Below are positions 22,288-30,488 of a stretch of DNA of 64,000 nt, piece by piece. Every line of letters starts with the position of its first letter. Within the stretch, counting starts at the first letter, position 1. Location: contig NZ_JBIVRB010000001.1 in the NCBI RefSeq assembly GCF_044755465.1, positions 558,001 to 622,000 of the forward strand, written 5' to 3'. The DNA is from Peterkaempfera sp044755465. Lineage in GTDB: Bacteria; Actinomycetota; Actinomycetes; Streptomycetales; Streptomycetaceae. Below the pieces are notes generated by a model. That model made no database searches and was not told where the DNA came from. It saw only the letters and a program-made list of their open reading frames with translations. The position numbers and the translations under genes were made by a program.

Positions 22288-23568
22288 GTGGGCCTTGTCG
22301 TGCAGAAGTACGGCGGCTCCTCCGTTGCCGATGCCGAGGGCATCAAGCGCGTCGCCCGCCGAATCGTGGACACCAAGAAGGCCGGCCATGAGGTCGTCGT
22401 CGTGGTGTCCGCGATGGGCGACACTACGGACGAGCTCATCGACCTCGCGGAGCAGGTGTCCCCCATCCCTGCCGGCCGCGAGCTCGACATGCTGCTGACC
22501 GCCGGAGAGCGCATCTCCATGGCGCTGCTGGCGATGGCGATCAAATCGCTGGGCCCCGAGGCCCAGTCGTTCACCGGCAGCCAGGCCGGCGTGATCACCG
22601 ACTCGGTCCACAACCGGGCGCGCATCATCGACGTGACACCGGGCCGCATTCGCAATGCCCTGGATCTGGGCAACATCGCGATCGTGGCCGGTTTCCAGGG
22701 TGTGTCCCAGGACAGCAAGGACATCACCACCCTGGGCCGCGGCGGCTCGGACACCACCGCGGTGGCACTGGCCGCCGCGCTGGACGCCGAGGTCTGCGAG
22801 ATCTACACCGACGTGGACGGCGTCTTCACCGCCGATCCCCGGGTGGTGAAGAAGGCCCGCAAGATCGACTGGATCGGCTACGAGGACATGCTGGAGCTTG
22901 CCTCGTCCGGTTCCAAGGTGCTGCTGCACCGCTGCGTGGAGTACGCGCGCCGCTACAACATGCCCATCCACGTACGGTCGTCGTTCTCCGGCCACGTGGG
23001 TACCTGGGTCAGCAACGAGAAGCCGACGAAGCCCGAAGGGGGCGAGATGGAGCAGGCGATCATCTCCGGAGTCGCCCACGACACGTCCGAGGCCAAGGTC
23101 ACGGTCGTCGGCGTGCCGGACAAGCCGGGCGAGGCGGCCCGCATCTTCCGCGCCATCGCGGACTCCGAGATCAACATCGACATGGTGGTGCAGAACGTCT
23201 CGGCGGCCGCCACCGGTCTCACCGACATCTCCTTCACCGTGCCGAAGACCGAGGGCCACAAGGCCATCGAGTCGCTGGAGAAGGCCCGAGCCGTGGTCGG
23301 CTTCGAGTCGCTCCGCTACGACGACCAGATCGCCAAGATCTCGCTGGTCGGCGCGGGCATGCGCTCCAACCCGGGCGTCACCGCGGCCTTCTTCGAGGCG
23401 CTGTCGGGCTCCGGCGTCAACATCGAGCTCATCTCCACCTCCGAGATCCGCATCTCGGTGGTGACCCGCGCGGAGGACGTCAACGAGGCCGTACGCGCCG
23501 TTCACACCGCTTTCGGCCTGGACAGCGAGTCCGACGAGGCCGTCGTCTACGGAGGTACCGGCCGATGA
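22288..23568 (+). CDS. ask: Aspartate kinase
   Basis: A 426-residue protein from GTG 22288 with a GAGGAG site. KYGGSSVAD opens the amino-acid kinase domain, with TTLGRGGSDTTAVALAAAL and DVDGVFTADPR as signature motifs. Two ACT domains follow (about 270-340 and 350-420) for lysine/threonine feedback. It phosphorylates aspartate, the first step to lysine, threonine, methionine and diaminopimelate. An internal ATG at 23047 with an AAGGGGGCGAG site would give the separate beta subunit known in actinobacteria. Its end overlaps asd by 4 bp. Confidence 0.97.
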   Translation: MGLVVQKYGGSSVADAEGIKRVARRIVDTKKAGHEVVVVVSAMGDTTDELIDLAEQVSPIPAGRELDMLLTAGERISMALLAMAIKSLGPEAQSFTGSQAGVITDSVHNRARIIDVTPGRIRNALDLGNIAIVAGFQGVSQDSKDITTLGRGGSDTTAVALAAALDAEVCEIYTDVDGVFTADPRVVKKARKIDWIGYEDMLELASSGSKVLLHRCVEYARRYNMPIHVRSSFSGHVGTWVSNEKPTKPEGGEMEQAIISGVAHDTSEAKVTVVGVPDKPGEAARIFRAIADSEINIDMVVQNVSAAATGLTDISFTVPKTEGHKAIESLEKARAVVGFESLRYDDQIAKISLVGAGMRSNPGVTAAFFEALSGSGVNIELISTSEIRISVVTRAEDVNEAVRAVHTAFGLDSESDEAVVYGGTGR

Positions 23569-24635
23569 GCGCCGCAGACCCCGCCCGCAAGCCCACCCTG
23601 GCCGTCGTCGGCGCCACCGGCGCCGTCGGCACGGTCATGCTGGAGATCCTCTCCACCCGGGAGAACGTCTGGGGCGAGATCCGCCTCCTCGCCTCGCCCC
23701 GGTCGGCCGGCAAGAAGCTGGTCGTGCGCGGCGAGGAGGTCGAGGTCATCGCGCTCTCCGAGGAGGCGTTCGACGGCGTCGACGTCGCCATGTTCGACGT
23801 GCCGGACGAGGTCTCCGCGCAGTGGGCGCCGATCGCCGCCGCCAAGGGCGTGATCGCGGTCGACAACTCCGGCGCCTTCCGGATGGACGACGACGTACCG
23901 CTGGTGGTGCCCGAGGTGAACGCCCCGGCGGCCCGCAACCGGCCGCGCGGCATCATCGCCAACCCCAACTGCACCACCCTCTCCATGATCGTCGCCCTGG
24001 GCGCGCTGCACGCCGAGTTCGGCCTCAAGGAGCTGGTCGTCGCCTCCTACCAGGCGGCCTCCGGCGCCGGCCAGCCCGGCATCGACACCCTGCGCGACCA
24101 GATCGCCAAGGTCGCCGGTACGGACCTGGGCACCGCCACCGGCGACCTGCGCGCCGCCGTCGGCGACACCGGCCCCTTCCCGGCGCCGCTGGTGCTCAAC
24201 GCGGTGCCGTGGGCGGGCTCGCTCAAGGAGGACGGCTGGTCCTCCGAGGAGCTCAAGGTCCGCAACGAGTCGCGCAAGATCCTCGGCCTGCCGGACCTCA
24301 AGGTCTCCGCGACCTGCGTCCGCATCCCGGTGATCACCACCCACTCGCTGGCCGTGCACGCGGTCTTCGAGAACGAGGTCGGCGTCGAGCGGGCGCACGG
24401 CATCCTGCGCGACGCCCCCGGCGTGGTGCTGTACGACAACCCGGCGGCCGGGGAGTTCCCGACCCCCAACGACGTGGTCGGCACCGACCCGACCTGGGTC
24501 GGCCGGGTTCGCCGCTCGATCGACGACCCGTACGCGCTGGACCTGTTCCTGTGCGGCGACAACCTGCGCAAGGGCGCCGCGCTGAACACCGCCCAGATCG
24601 CCGAGGTCGTGGCAGCGGAGCTGACCGCCGGCTGA
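23565..24635 (+). CDS. asd: Aspartate-semialdehyde dehydrogenase
   Basis: A 356-residue protein starting in an ATGA overlap with ask. VVGATGAVGTVMLEIL is the NADP-binding loop, NPNCTTLSM holds the catalytic Cys, SYQAASGAGQPG is the substrate-binding region and RIPVITTHSLAVH carries the catalytic His region. It reduces aspartyl phosphate to the semialdehyde. Operon with ask; a strong terminator follows. Confidence 0.97.
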   Translation: MSAADPARKPTLAVVGATGAVGTVMLEILSTRENVWGEIRLLASPRSAGKKLVVRGEEVEVIALSEEAFDGVDVAMFDVPDEVSAQWAPIAAAKGVIAVDNSGAFRMDDDVPLVVPEVNAPAARNRPRGIIANPNCTTLSMIVALGALHAEFGLKELVVASYQAASGAGQPGIDTLRDQIAKVAGTDLGTATGDLRAAVGDTGPFPAPLVLNAVPWAGSLKEDGWSSEELKVRNESRKILGLPDLKVSATCVRIPVITTHSLAVHAVFENEVGVERAHGILRDAPGVVLYDNPAAGEFPTPNDVVGTDPTWVGRVRRSIDDPYALDLFLCGDNLRKGAALNTAQIAEVVAAELTAG

Positions 24636-24680
24636 TCGGGGGCGGTCCGGCCGCAACCGTTCGCACCCTCTGGTGCGTGT

Positions 24681-24717
24681 CCCCCTCGGAAGAGTCCACC
24701 GGGCTCTTCCGAGGGGG
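24681..24717 (+). terminator. Terminator of the ask-asd operon
   Basis: A 14-bp perfect stem (CCCCCTCGGAAGAG with CTCTTCCGAGGGGG) around a 9-base loop, 45 bp after asd, with TTCTGCTTT after it. Confidence 0.85.
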
Positions 24718-24937
24718 TTCTGCTTTGTCCGGATAGGCCCCGGAACTGCACTGATGCACCCCGCGCAGCAGGAGGGGGCCCTGTGATGGCCGGACCGCAC
24801 CCGACTACGGTGGTGCAACCACGGGCAGCCGCCGTCCCCGCAGCGCGGGCTGAGCAGCGCTGCCGGATGGGATGCAGCCGGACGAGAAACACACCGGGTG
24901 AGTGCAACCGTGACGGGGGGTCGAGTGTCCAACAGTC

Positions 24938-25726
24938 GTGGCGGAGATGCTGGGAGTGGAGAGCAGAAGTGTCGGCGGAGCGGGCGGCCGAGCCGTCCGG
25001 GCGGTCGGCGTACCGCGTCCGGCTCTGCTCGCCGCAGCCGTGTCCGGCCGCCCCGCGACCCGGAGGAAGCCCGTCCTGTTCGCCCTCGCGGCAGCGCCGG
25101 CCGCCGTGGCAGCACCCCGGGCAGCCCGCACTCCGTCAGCCGCGCCCGCCGGTGGAGCAGCCGTGATCACGCCCTTCCCGGCCGTGCGCCGACCGGCTGA
25201 CCGCATGGAGCCGGCGTCGGCCGACACCGCCGAGGGCACCACCGTCGACCTGCTCACCGAGACCTACCGGGCGCACTACCGGTCGCTGCTCGGGCTGGCC
25301 GCCCTGCTGCTGGACGACACCGCCTCCTGCGAGGACGTCGTCCAGGAGGCGTTCATCCGGGTGCACTCCGCCCGCCGCCGGGTCCGCGAACCGGAGAAGA
25401 CGCTCGCCTACCTGCGGCAGACCGTGGTCAACCTGTCCCGCTCCGCCCTGCGCCGCCGCATCCTCGGCCTGCGGCTGCTGCCCAAGCCGATGCCGGACAT
25501 GGCCAGCGCGGAGGAGGGGGCGTACGAGGCGCTGGAGCGCGACGAGCTCAAGGCCGCCCTGCGCGGCCTCCAGCGCCGCCAGCGGGAGGTCCTGGTACTG
25601 CGCTACTTCGCCGACATGACGGAGGCTCAGGTGGCCGAGACGCTGGGGGTGTCGGTGGGCTCGGTCAAGGCGTACGGCTCGCGTGGGCTGGCGGCGCTCC
25701 GGGTCACCATGGAGGCGCAGACATGA
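24938..25726 (+). CDS. SigE-family (ECF-type) RNA polymerase sigma factor
   Basis: A 262-residue frame. Region 2 is YRAHYRSLLGLAALLLDDTASCEDVVQEAFIRVHSA (about 105-140), then YLRQTVVNLSRSALRRR; region 4 is LRGLQRRQREVLVLRYFADMTEAQVAETLGVSVGSVKAYGSRGLAAL. The first about 88 residues are Ala/Pro/Arg-rich with no known domain, so the start is uncertain: GTG 24938 is the farthest upstream, and ATG 25205 just before MEPASADTAEG is an alternative. It overlaps the next gene by 4 bp, suggesting that the membrane protein modulates it. Confidence 0.85.
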   Translation: MAEMLGVESRSVGGAGGRAVRAVGVPRPALLAAAVSGRPATRRKPVLFALAAAPAAVAAPRAARTPSAAPAGGAAVITPFPAVRRPADRMEPASADTAEGTTVDLLTETYRAHYRSLLGLAALLLDDTASCEDVVQEAFIRVHSARRRVREPEKTLAYLRQTVVNLSRSALRRRILGLRLLPKPMPDMASAEEGAYEALERDELKAALRGLQRRQREVLVLRYFADMTEAQVAETLGVSVGSVKAYGSRGLAALRVTMEAQT

Positions 25727-27036
25727 GCGGCGACGAACGCTCCGGCCCGCCGCCCGGCGACGGGCCCGCCGCCGACCGGGAGAGCCCGGCCATCCCGGTC
25801 CCCCCGACGCCCCCCATGGCCTCGCCGGGCGAACCGGCCGGGGCCGTCCGGCTCCGCCTGGTGCGGGGCGGCTCCGCCGCCGACGGCCCGCGCGACCTCG
25901 ACGGCGTGCACGACCTCGACCGCCCACACGACCTCGACCGCCCACATGACCTCGACGGGGTGCACGACCTGCACAGCGGCGAGGCCGGGATGGACGCCGC
26001 CGAGCAGGAGCTGCGCCGCATGCTGCACCGCGCGGTGGGCGACCTGCACCCGACACCGGGCACGCTGGAGCACATCCAGCGCGCCGTACCGCGCCGCCGG
26101 GCCCGTCGCCGCCAGGCGTGGGCCGGGACGGCCGCCGTACTGCTGCTGGCGGTCGCCGCGGTGCCCGCGCTGCGCTCGGCCACCGGAGACCCGGTCGCGG
26201 ACCGTGGCGTCGCCACCCGGCCGGTGGGCGGCCTGGGCGACGACGGGCCGACCTCCCAGCCGTCGGCCGACGGTGCCCTGGTGCTGCCCACCGACACGCC
26301 GACGCCGGAGCCCACCGGGTCCGTCTCCGCGCCGCCCGACCACCGGCCGGGCGGCGGCGCCACCGCAGCGGCGGGCGGACCGGGCATCGGACAGTCCGTG
26401 CCGACGCCTCCGGCCGGGGGGCCGGACGTCACCGACTGGTCGACCGCGAAGGGTACGGAGGTGCCGACCTGCCGGGGCGACCAGCTGGGCGCGGGTGCGG
26501 CCCAGGTGTCGGCCTCCGATGGCGCGAGCACGGTCTACGGCTCGTTCTCGGTGGTCAACTCGTCCGACGCGGCGTGCACGGTCGACGGCGCGGGCACGGT
26601 GTACGTGAGCGGGGCATCCGGCACCGACGCGTCGCGGGTCCCCGTCCTGGCGCACACCGGCGGCGACCCGGCCGGGGGGCTGCCCGATCCCTCGGCGGCC
26701 TCCGACAGCCTGGTGCTCCAGCCCGGTGGGTCCTATCTGGTGCGGTTTGGCTGGGTACCGGACGGCGCCAACGGCACCGCGTGCACCGTCGTCCCCACTA
26801 CCACCCCCCCGACCACCAGCAGCAGCGCCGGTACCGACACCGACCAGTCCACCACCGGTGACGGCGGGGCTGCGGCACCGGACGGCGGCGGTTCCAGCGA
26901 ACCGCCACCCAGCACGGTGACCAGCGTCAGCCTCAGCCACACCGCGTCCACCGGCGCCCCGACCGTGGGCCCGGTGACGATCTCGGGCGCCTGCTCGGGG
27001 ACGGTCTACCGTACGGGCCTGCTGCCCGCCGGCTAG
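25723..27036 (+). CDS. Single-pass membrane protein coupled to the sigma factor
   Basis: A 437-residue protein. The cytoplasmic N-terminus (1-140) contains five HDLDxx hexapeptide repeats (about 57-84) and a helical segment (EQELRRMLHRAVGDLHPTPGTLEHIQRAVPRRRARRRQ). A single hydrophobic helix (WAGTAAVLLLAVAAVPALR) is followed by a long Pro/Thr/Gly-rich outside region with two beta-rich stretches (STVYGSFSVVNSSDAACTVDG, VGPVTISGACSGTVYR). The ATGA overlap with the sigma gene and the topology suggest an anti-sigma-like partner, although no zinc anti-sigma HxxxCxxC motif is seen. Confidence 0.7.
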   Translation: MSGDERSGPPPGDGPAADRESPAIPVPPTPPMASPGEPAGAVRLRLVRGGSAADGPRDLDGVHDLDRPHDLDRPHDLDGVHDLHSGEAGMDAAEQELRRMLHRAVGDLHPTPGTLEHIQRAVPRRRARRRQAWAGTAAVLLLAVAAVPALRSATGDPVADRGVATRPVGGLGDDGPTSQPSADGALVLPTDTPTPEPTGSVSAPPDHRPGGGATAAAGGPGIGQSVPTPPAGGPDVTDWSTAKGTEVPTCRGDQLGAGAAQVSASDGASTVYGSFSVVNSSDAACTVDGAGTVYVSGASGTDASRVPVLAHTGGDPAGGLPDPSAASDSLVLQPGGSYLVRFGWVPDGANGTACTVVPTTTPPTTSSSAGTDTDQSTTGDGGAAAPDGGGSSEPPPSTVTSVSLSHTASTGAPTVGPVTISGACSGTVYRTGLLPAG

Positions 27037-27147
27037 CGGCCGGGCTGCCGGCGGGGGCCGAGCCGGGGTGCCGGGCGGGGTTGTCGGTCGGGGTGTCGGA
27101 TGGACCCGCGCGTGAGTGCCGGTGGGCGCGGTGGTTACCGTGGGGGG

Positions 27148-28038
27148 ATGTACCGGTTCCTCCTGACCCCGCGCTGGATCGGCCTCAACGCGTTCGCGCT
27201 GATCGCCGTGTTGCTCTGCCTGTGGTTGGGGACCTGGCAGCTCGGACGGTTCGAGGACCGGGTCGACACCCACCGCGACACCGACCGGGCCGCCGCCGCC
27301 CCGGTGGCGGCGGCGCCGCTGGCGACCGTCCTCGGCAGCCCGGCGCAGGTCCGCACCGACACCGTGGGGCGGGAGGTCACCGCCATCGGCAGCTATGACG
27401 CCGCCCACCAACTGCTGGTCCCACAGCGCAGCGTGGACGGCAAGGACGGCTATTACGTCCTCACCCCGCTGCGTACGGCGGACGGGCCCGCCGTGGCCGT
27501 GGTGCGCGGCTGGCACGCCGGGGCCCCGGGCACGGCCGCGCCGCCGGCCGCACCCACCGGCCGGGTCACGGTCACCGGCCGTCTCCAGGCCCCGGAGACC
27601 AGCGGCACCGACGGCGCGGTGGCCGGTGGGCTGCCCGCCGGTCAGCTGGGCATGATCAGCCCGGCGACCCTGGTCAACGTCCTGCCGTACGGCGTCTACG
27701 ACGGCTGGGTGGCCGCCGACGACGCGCCGGCGGGTCTCACCGCCGTACCCACCGTGCAGCCGGAGGGCGGGGACGGCCTGACCCTGCGGGCCTTCCAGAA
27801 CCTGGGCTACACGCTGGAGTGGTTCGTCTTTGCGGGCTTTGTGGTCTTCATGTGGTTCCGGTTGGCCCGCCGGGAGGCCGAGACCGCCCGTGACCTGGCG
27901 CTCGGGCTCATCCCCGAGCCGGAGGGCCCGACTGCCGACGCCGGAGCCGTCCAGACCGGGACCGCCCAGACCGGGACCGTCCAGACCGGGACCGCCCAGA
28001 CCGGGACCGCCGAGCCGACTGCCGTACGGCCGGTCTGA
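27148..28038 (+). CDS. SURF1-family cytochrome oxidase assembly protein
   Basis: A 296-residue protein with two terminal membrane helices: RWIGLNAFALIAVLLCLWLGTWQLGRFEDR (SURF1 start signature) and QNLGYTLEWFVFAGFVVFMWFRLARRE (the conserved LQWFxFA-like end). The extracellular middle contains QLLVPQRSVDGKDGYYVLTPL and VVRGW. The cytoplasmic tail holds four QTGTx repeats. SURF1 proteins help heme a insertion in aa3 oxidase. ATG 27148 is chosen; a TACCGT hexamer ends 6 bp before it, suggesting a leaderless message. Confidence 0.9.
   Translation: MYRFLLTPRWIGLNAFALIAVLLCLWLGTWQLGRFEDRVDTHRDTDRAAAAPVAAAPLATVLGSPAQVRTDTVGREVTAIGSYDAAHQLLVPQRSVDGKDGYYVLTPLRTADGPAVAVVRGWHAGAPGTAAPPAAPTGRVTVTGRLQAPETSGTDGAVAGGLPAGQLGMISPATLVNVLPYGVYDGWVAADDAPAGLTAVPTVQPEGGDGLTLRAFQNLGYTLEWFVFAGFVVFMWFRLARREAETARDLALGLIPEPEGPTADAGAVQTGTAQTGTVQTGTAQTGTAEPTAVRPV
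27951..28010 (+). repeat. 15-bp tandem repeat inside the SURF1 gene
   Basis: Four copies of CCAGACCGGGACCG(C/T) in frame encode QTGTA/QTGTV. The last base alternates C,T,C,C, so the array partly reads as a duplicated 30-bp unit. Likely length-variable between strains. Confidence 0.85.
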
Positions 28039-28170
28039 CCCCCGGCCCTCCCGGTGCCCTCGGGCGGCGTACGGGGGTTTCCCCCACCCCCGATCCACCG
28101 GCGCACCGGATCGAGAAGGCCCTGCCTCGGTCCGTAGTGTCGTTCGCACACCACCAAGGGGGAGCGAACG

Positions 28171-28968
28171 ATGACCACGGACAGCCAGCACCGCAGGCGC
28201 ACCCGGACCACCGCCGGGGCCGCCGCCCTGGTGGCCCTGCTTGCCGCCGCCACCACGGCGTGCGGTGCCGGCGCCGCCGACAGCGATCCCCACCCGGACC
28301 ACCGGTCCTTCGCCCTCTCGGGCAGCCGGCTGACCATCGTGGCCCAGAACACCGACCTCACCCTCGCCCCGGCCGACGTCGACCAGGTGAAGGTGGAGCG
28401 CCGCATCAAGATCTGGAAGGCCGGCGGCGGGGCGAATGTCTCCTGGTCCCTCAGCGGCAGCACGCTCAACCTCAAGGTCGACTGCGGCTGGGGGCTCGGC
28501 TCCTGCTCCGTCCACCATGTGGTGCAGGTACCGAGGAATGTCACCGTCACCGTGCAGGGCGGCAACGGGGACGTCGACGCGAGCGGTTTCAGCACGCCAC
28601 TGAGCATCACCGGCACCAACGGCGACATCGCCGCCACCGGCGGCGGCACCGCTGCCGCGGTCACCCTCCGCACCACCAACGGCGACATCGCCGCCACTGC
28701 GGTACACGCCGGGCAGATCAGCGCCCGGACCACCAACGGCGACGTCGACCTCTCCTTCGCGGCCGTCCCCGCCCGGGTCAGCGCCGATTCGAGGTCCGGG
28801 GACGTCACCCTGCACCTCCCCGACGGCCCCACCGGCTACCGGCTGGACCTCTCCAGCCGCGTCGGCACCGTCCACCGGGGCGATCTGCCGACTGCCCAGG
28901 ACGACGCCCACACCATCTCCGCCGCCAGCGGCACCGGCGACATCACCCTGCTGCACGACGGCCACTGA
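28171..28968 (+). CDS. DUF4097 beta-repeat lipoprotein
   Basis: A 265-residue protein. Residues 9-32 form a basic then hydrophobic signal ending in ATTACGAG, a plausible lipobox with Cys near residue 31. The rest is a parallel beta structure with a repeated turn: GNGDVDASG, TNGDIAATG, TNGDIAATA, TNGDVDLSF, RSGDVTLHL and GTGDITLLH, as in DUF4097/DUF4098 adhesin-like proteins. Secreted and membrane-anchored; ligand unknown. A GGGGGAG site precedes ATG 28171. Confidence 0.85.
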   Translation: MTTDSQHRRRTRTTAGAAALVALLAAATTACGAGAADSDPHPDHRSFALSGSRLTIVAQNTDLTLAPADVDQVKVERRIKIWKAGGGANVSWSLSGSTLNLKVDCGWGLGSCSVHHVVQVPRNVTVTVQGGNGDVDASGFSTPLSITGTNGDIAATGGGTAAAVTLRTTNGDIAATAVHAGQISARTTNGDVDLSFAAVPARVSADSRSGDVTLHLPDGPTGYRLDLSSRVGTVHRGDLPTAQDDAHTISAASGTGDITLLHDGH

Positions 28969-29225
28969 CCGCCGCCACCACCCCCGGAAGCGAACCACCA
29001 CCCGCAAAAGCGACCGGCGGCAAGCTACCCCGCTGCGATCTGCCACCCTGCCAGGCTCCCTCCGCTCGGCGCGGCTCCCCGACCGGCCGCATCCATCCGG
29101 CGCCCGTTGGCACCTACTGCGTAAGAGTCGCCACCCTCGCCATAGGTTCCACGCAAAAGCAGGAGCCCCCGACCCATCCAGCCGGACCCAGCCGCACCGC
29201 CGCGACGCCGCGACGCACAACGCCA

Positions 29226-29259
29226 AGAGGGCCCACCGGATCTCTCCGGTGGGCCCTCT
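29226..29259. terminator. Bidirectional terminator before tRNA-Pro
   Basis: A 15-bp perfect stem (AGAGGGCCCACCGGA with TCCGGTGGGCCCTCT) and a TCTC loop, 8 bp from the tRNA-Pro 3' end. It ends the tRNA transcript on the minus strand and can stop plus-strand reads. The 257 bp between the lipoprotein gene and this hairpin show no gene. Confidence 0.8.
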
Positions 29260-29267
29260 GCATTGGG

Positions 29268-29341
29268 TCGGGGTGGCGGGATTTGAACCCACGGCCTCTT
29301 CGTCCCGAACGAAGCGCGCTGCCAAGCTGCGCCACACCCCG
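29268..29341 (-). tRNA. tRNA-Pro(CGG)
   Basis: A 74-base cloverleaf on the minus strand: acceptor CGGGGTG with CACCCCG, discriminator A, anticodon arm CTTCG-TTCGGGA-CGAAG (anticodon CGG) and T-arm with GGTTCAAATCC. CCA is not encoded. No integrated element is seen beside it. Confidence 0.95.
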
Positions 29342-29433
29342 GTGTCCCGCCGTCTCCGGCGGAACGAGTAGAACTCTACCGGACCTGCGGCGGGAGACGA
29401 AATCCGGTTTGCGGGGGTGGGGCGGCTGGGTGG

Positions 29434-30375
29434 TCAGGGGCGGGGGAGGAGGGTGAGGAGGGTGGCCTCGGGGGGGCAGGCGAAGCGGATCGGGGTGTAG
29501 CGGTTGGTGCCGCAGCCGGCCGAGACGTGCAGGTGGGCGCGGTGGCCGGCGGCGGTGTGGGTGGAGAGGCCCTTGACGCGGTCGGGGTCGATGTCGCAGT
29601 TGGTGACCAGGGCGCCGTAGAAGGGGATGCAGACCTGGCCGCCGTGGGTATGCCCGGCCAGGATGAGCGGGTAGCCGTCGGCCGTGAAGGCGTCGAGTAC
29701 CCGCAGGTAGGGCGCGTGGACGACCGCGAGCGAGAGGTCGGCGGACGGGTCGGGGCCGCCCTCGACCGCGGTGTAGCGGTCCCGGCGGATGTGCGGGTCG
29801 TCCAGCCCGGTGAAGGCGATCTCCAGGTCGTTGATCCGGAGCCGGCCCCGGGTGTTGGTCAGGTTGAGCCAGCCGGCGGCGTCGAAGCCGTCCCGCAGCT
29901 GCTCCCAGGGGTTGTGGACGGCCCCGGTGATGCCGCGGCGCGCGGTGCCGTCGGAGGCGTTCAGGCCGTGGTTGCCGGAGAGCCGCGCGCTGATGTAGCG
30001 CAGCGGGTTCTTGGCGACCGGCCCGTAGTAGTCGTTGGAGCCGAAGACGTACGCGCCGGGGAACCGCAGCAGCGGGCCCAGGGCGTCCAGGGCCTCCGGG
30101 ACCGCCTCCGGGTCGGAGAGGTTGTCGCCGGTGTTGACGACCAGGTCGGGGCGGAGGGCCGCCAGGCTCTGCAGCCAGCGCTGCTTGCGGCGCTGGCCGG
30201 AGACCATGTGGATGTCGGAGACCTGGAGGACGCGCAGTGGCCGGGCGCCGCGCGGCAGTACCGGTACTTCCACGCGGCGCAGGCGGAAGGCGCGTACCTC
30301 GTAGCCCGCGGAGTAGGCGAGGCAGGCGGCGCCGGTGGCGGCGATTCCCAGGGGCACGGCGTACAGCGGTCGCAT
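29434..30375 (-). CDS. Membrane-anchored metallophosphoesterase
   Basis: A 313-residue protein. An N-terminal hydrophobic helix (PLYAVPLGIAATGAACLAYSAGYE) is followed by the calcineurin-like motifs VSDIHMV (DxH), NTGDNL (GDN), GSNDYYG (GNDH variant, with D and Y) and LAGHTHGGQV (GHxH). This is the YaeI/YkuE-like family, some of which cleave lipid A or UDP-diacylglucosamine-type substrates; the substrate here is unknown. ATG 30375 is chosen with a GGAG site. Confidence 0.9.
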   Translation of the reverse strand: MRPLYAVPLGIAATGAACLAYSAGYEVRAFRLRRVEVPVLPRGARPLRVLQVSDIHMVSGQRRKQRWLQSLAALRPDLVVNTGDNLSDPEAVPEALDALGPLLRFPGAYVFGSNDYYGPVAKNPLRYISARLSGNHGLNASDGTARRGITGAVHNPWEQLRDGFDAAGWLNLTNTRGRLRINDLEIAFTGLDDPHIRRDRYTAVEGGPDPSADLSLAVVHAPYLRVLDAFTADGYPLILAGHTHGGQVCIPFYGALVTNCDIDPDRVKGLSTHTAAGHRAHLHVSAGCGTNRYTPIRFACPPEATLLTLLPRP

Positions 30376-30488
30376 CACTCCATGATCGCAGACGCCGGGC
30401 GGGCGCGGTGGCCCGAGGGGCGGCCCGGAGACCCACTCCGAGCCGCCCCCCGAGCGCGTACGCGGGGGCGCGAAACGGGGGAGCCGGG

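Noticed and set aside
25627..29337. 1236-codon minus-strand frame
   Set aside because: Runs antisense through the sigma factor, SURF1 and DUF4097 genes and includes the tRNA-Pro; composition is typical of a shadow.
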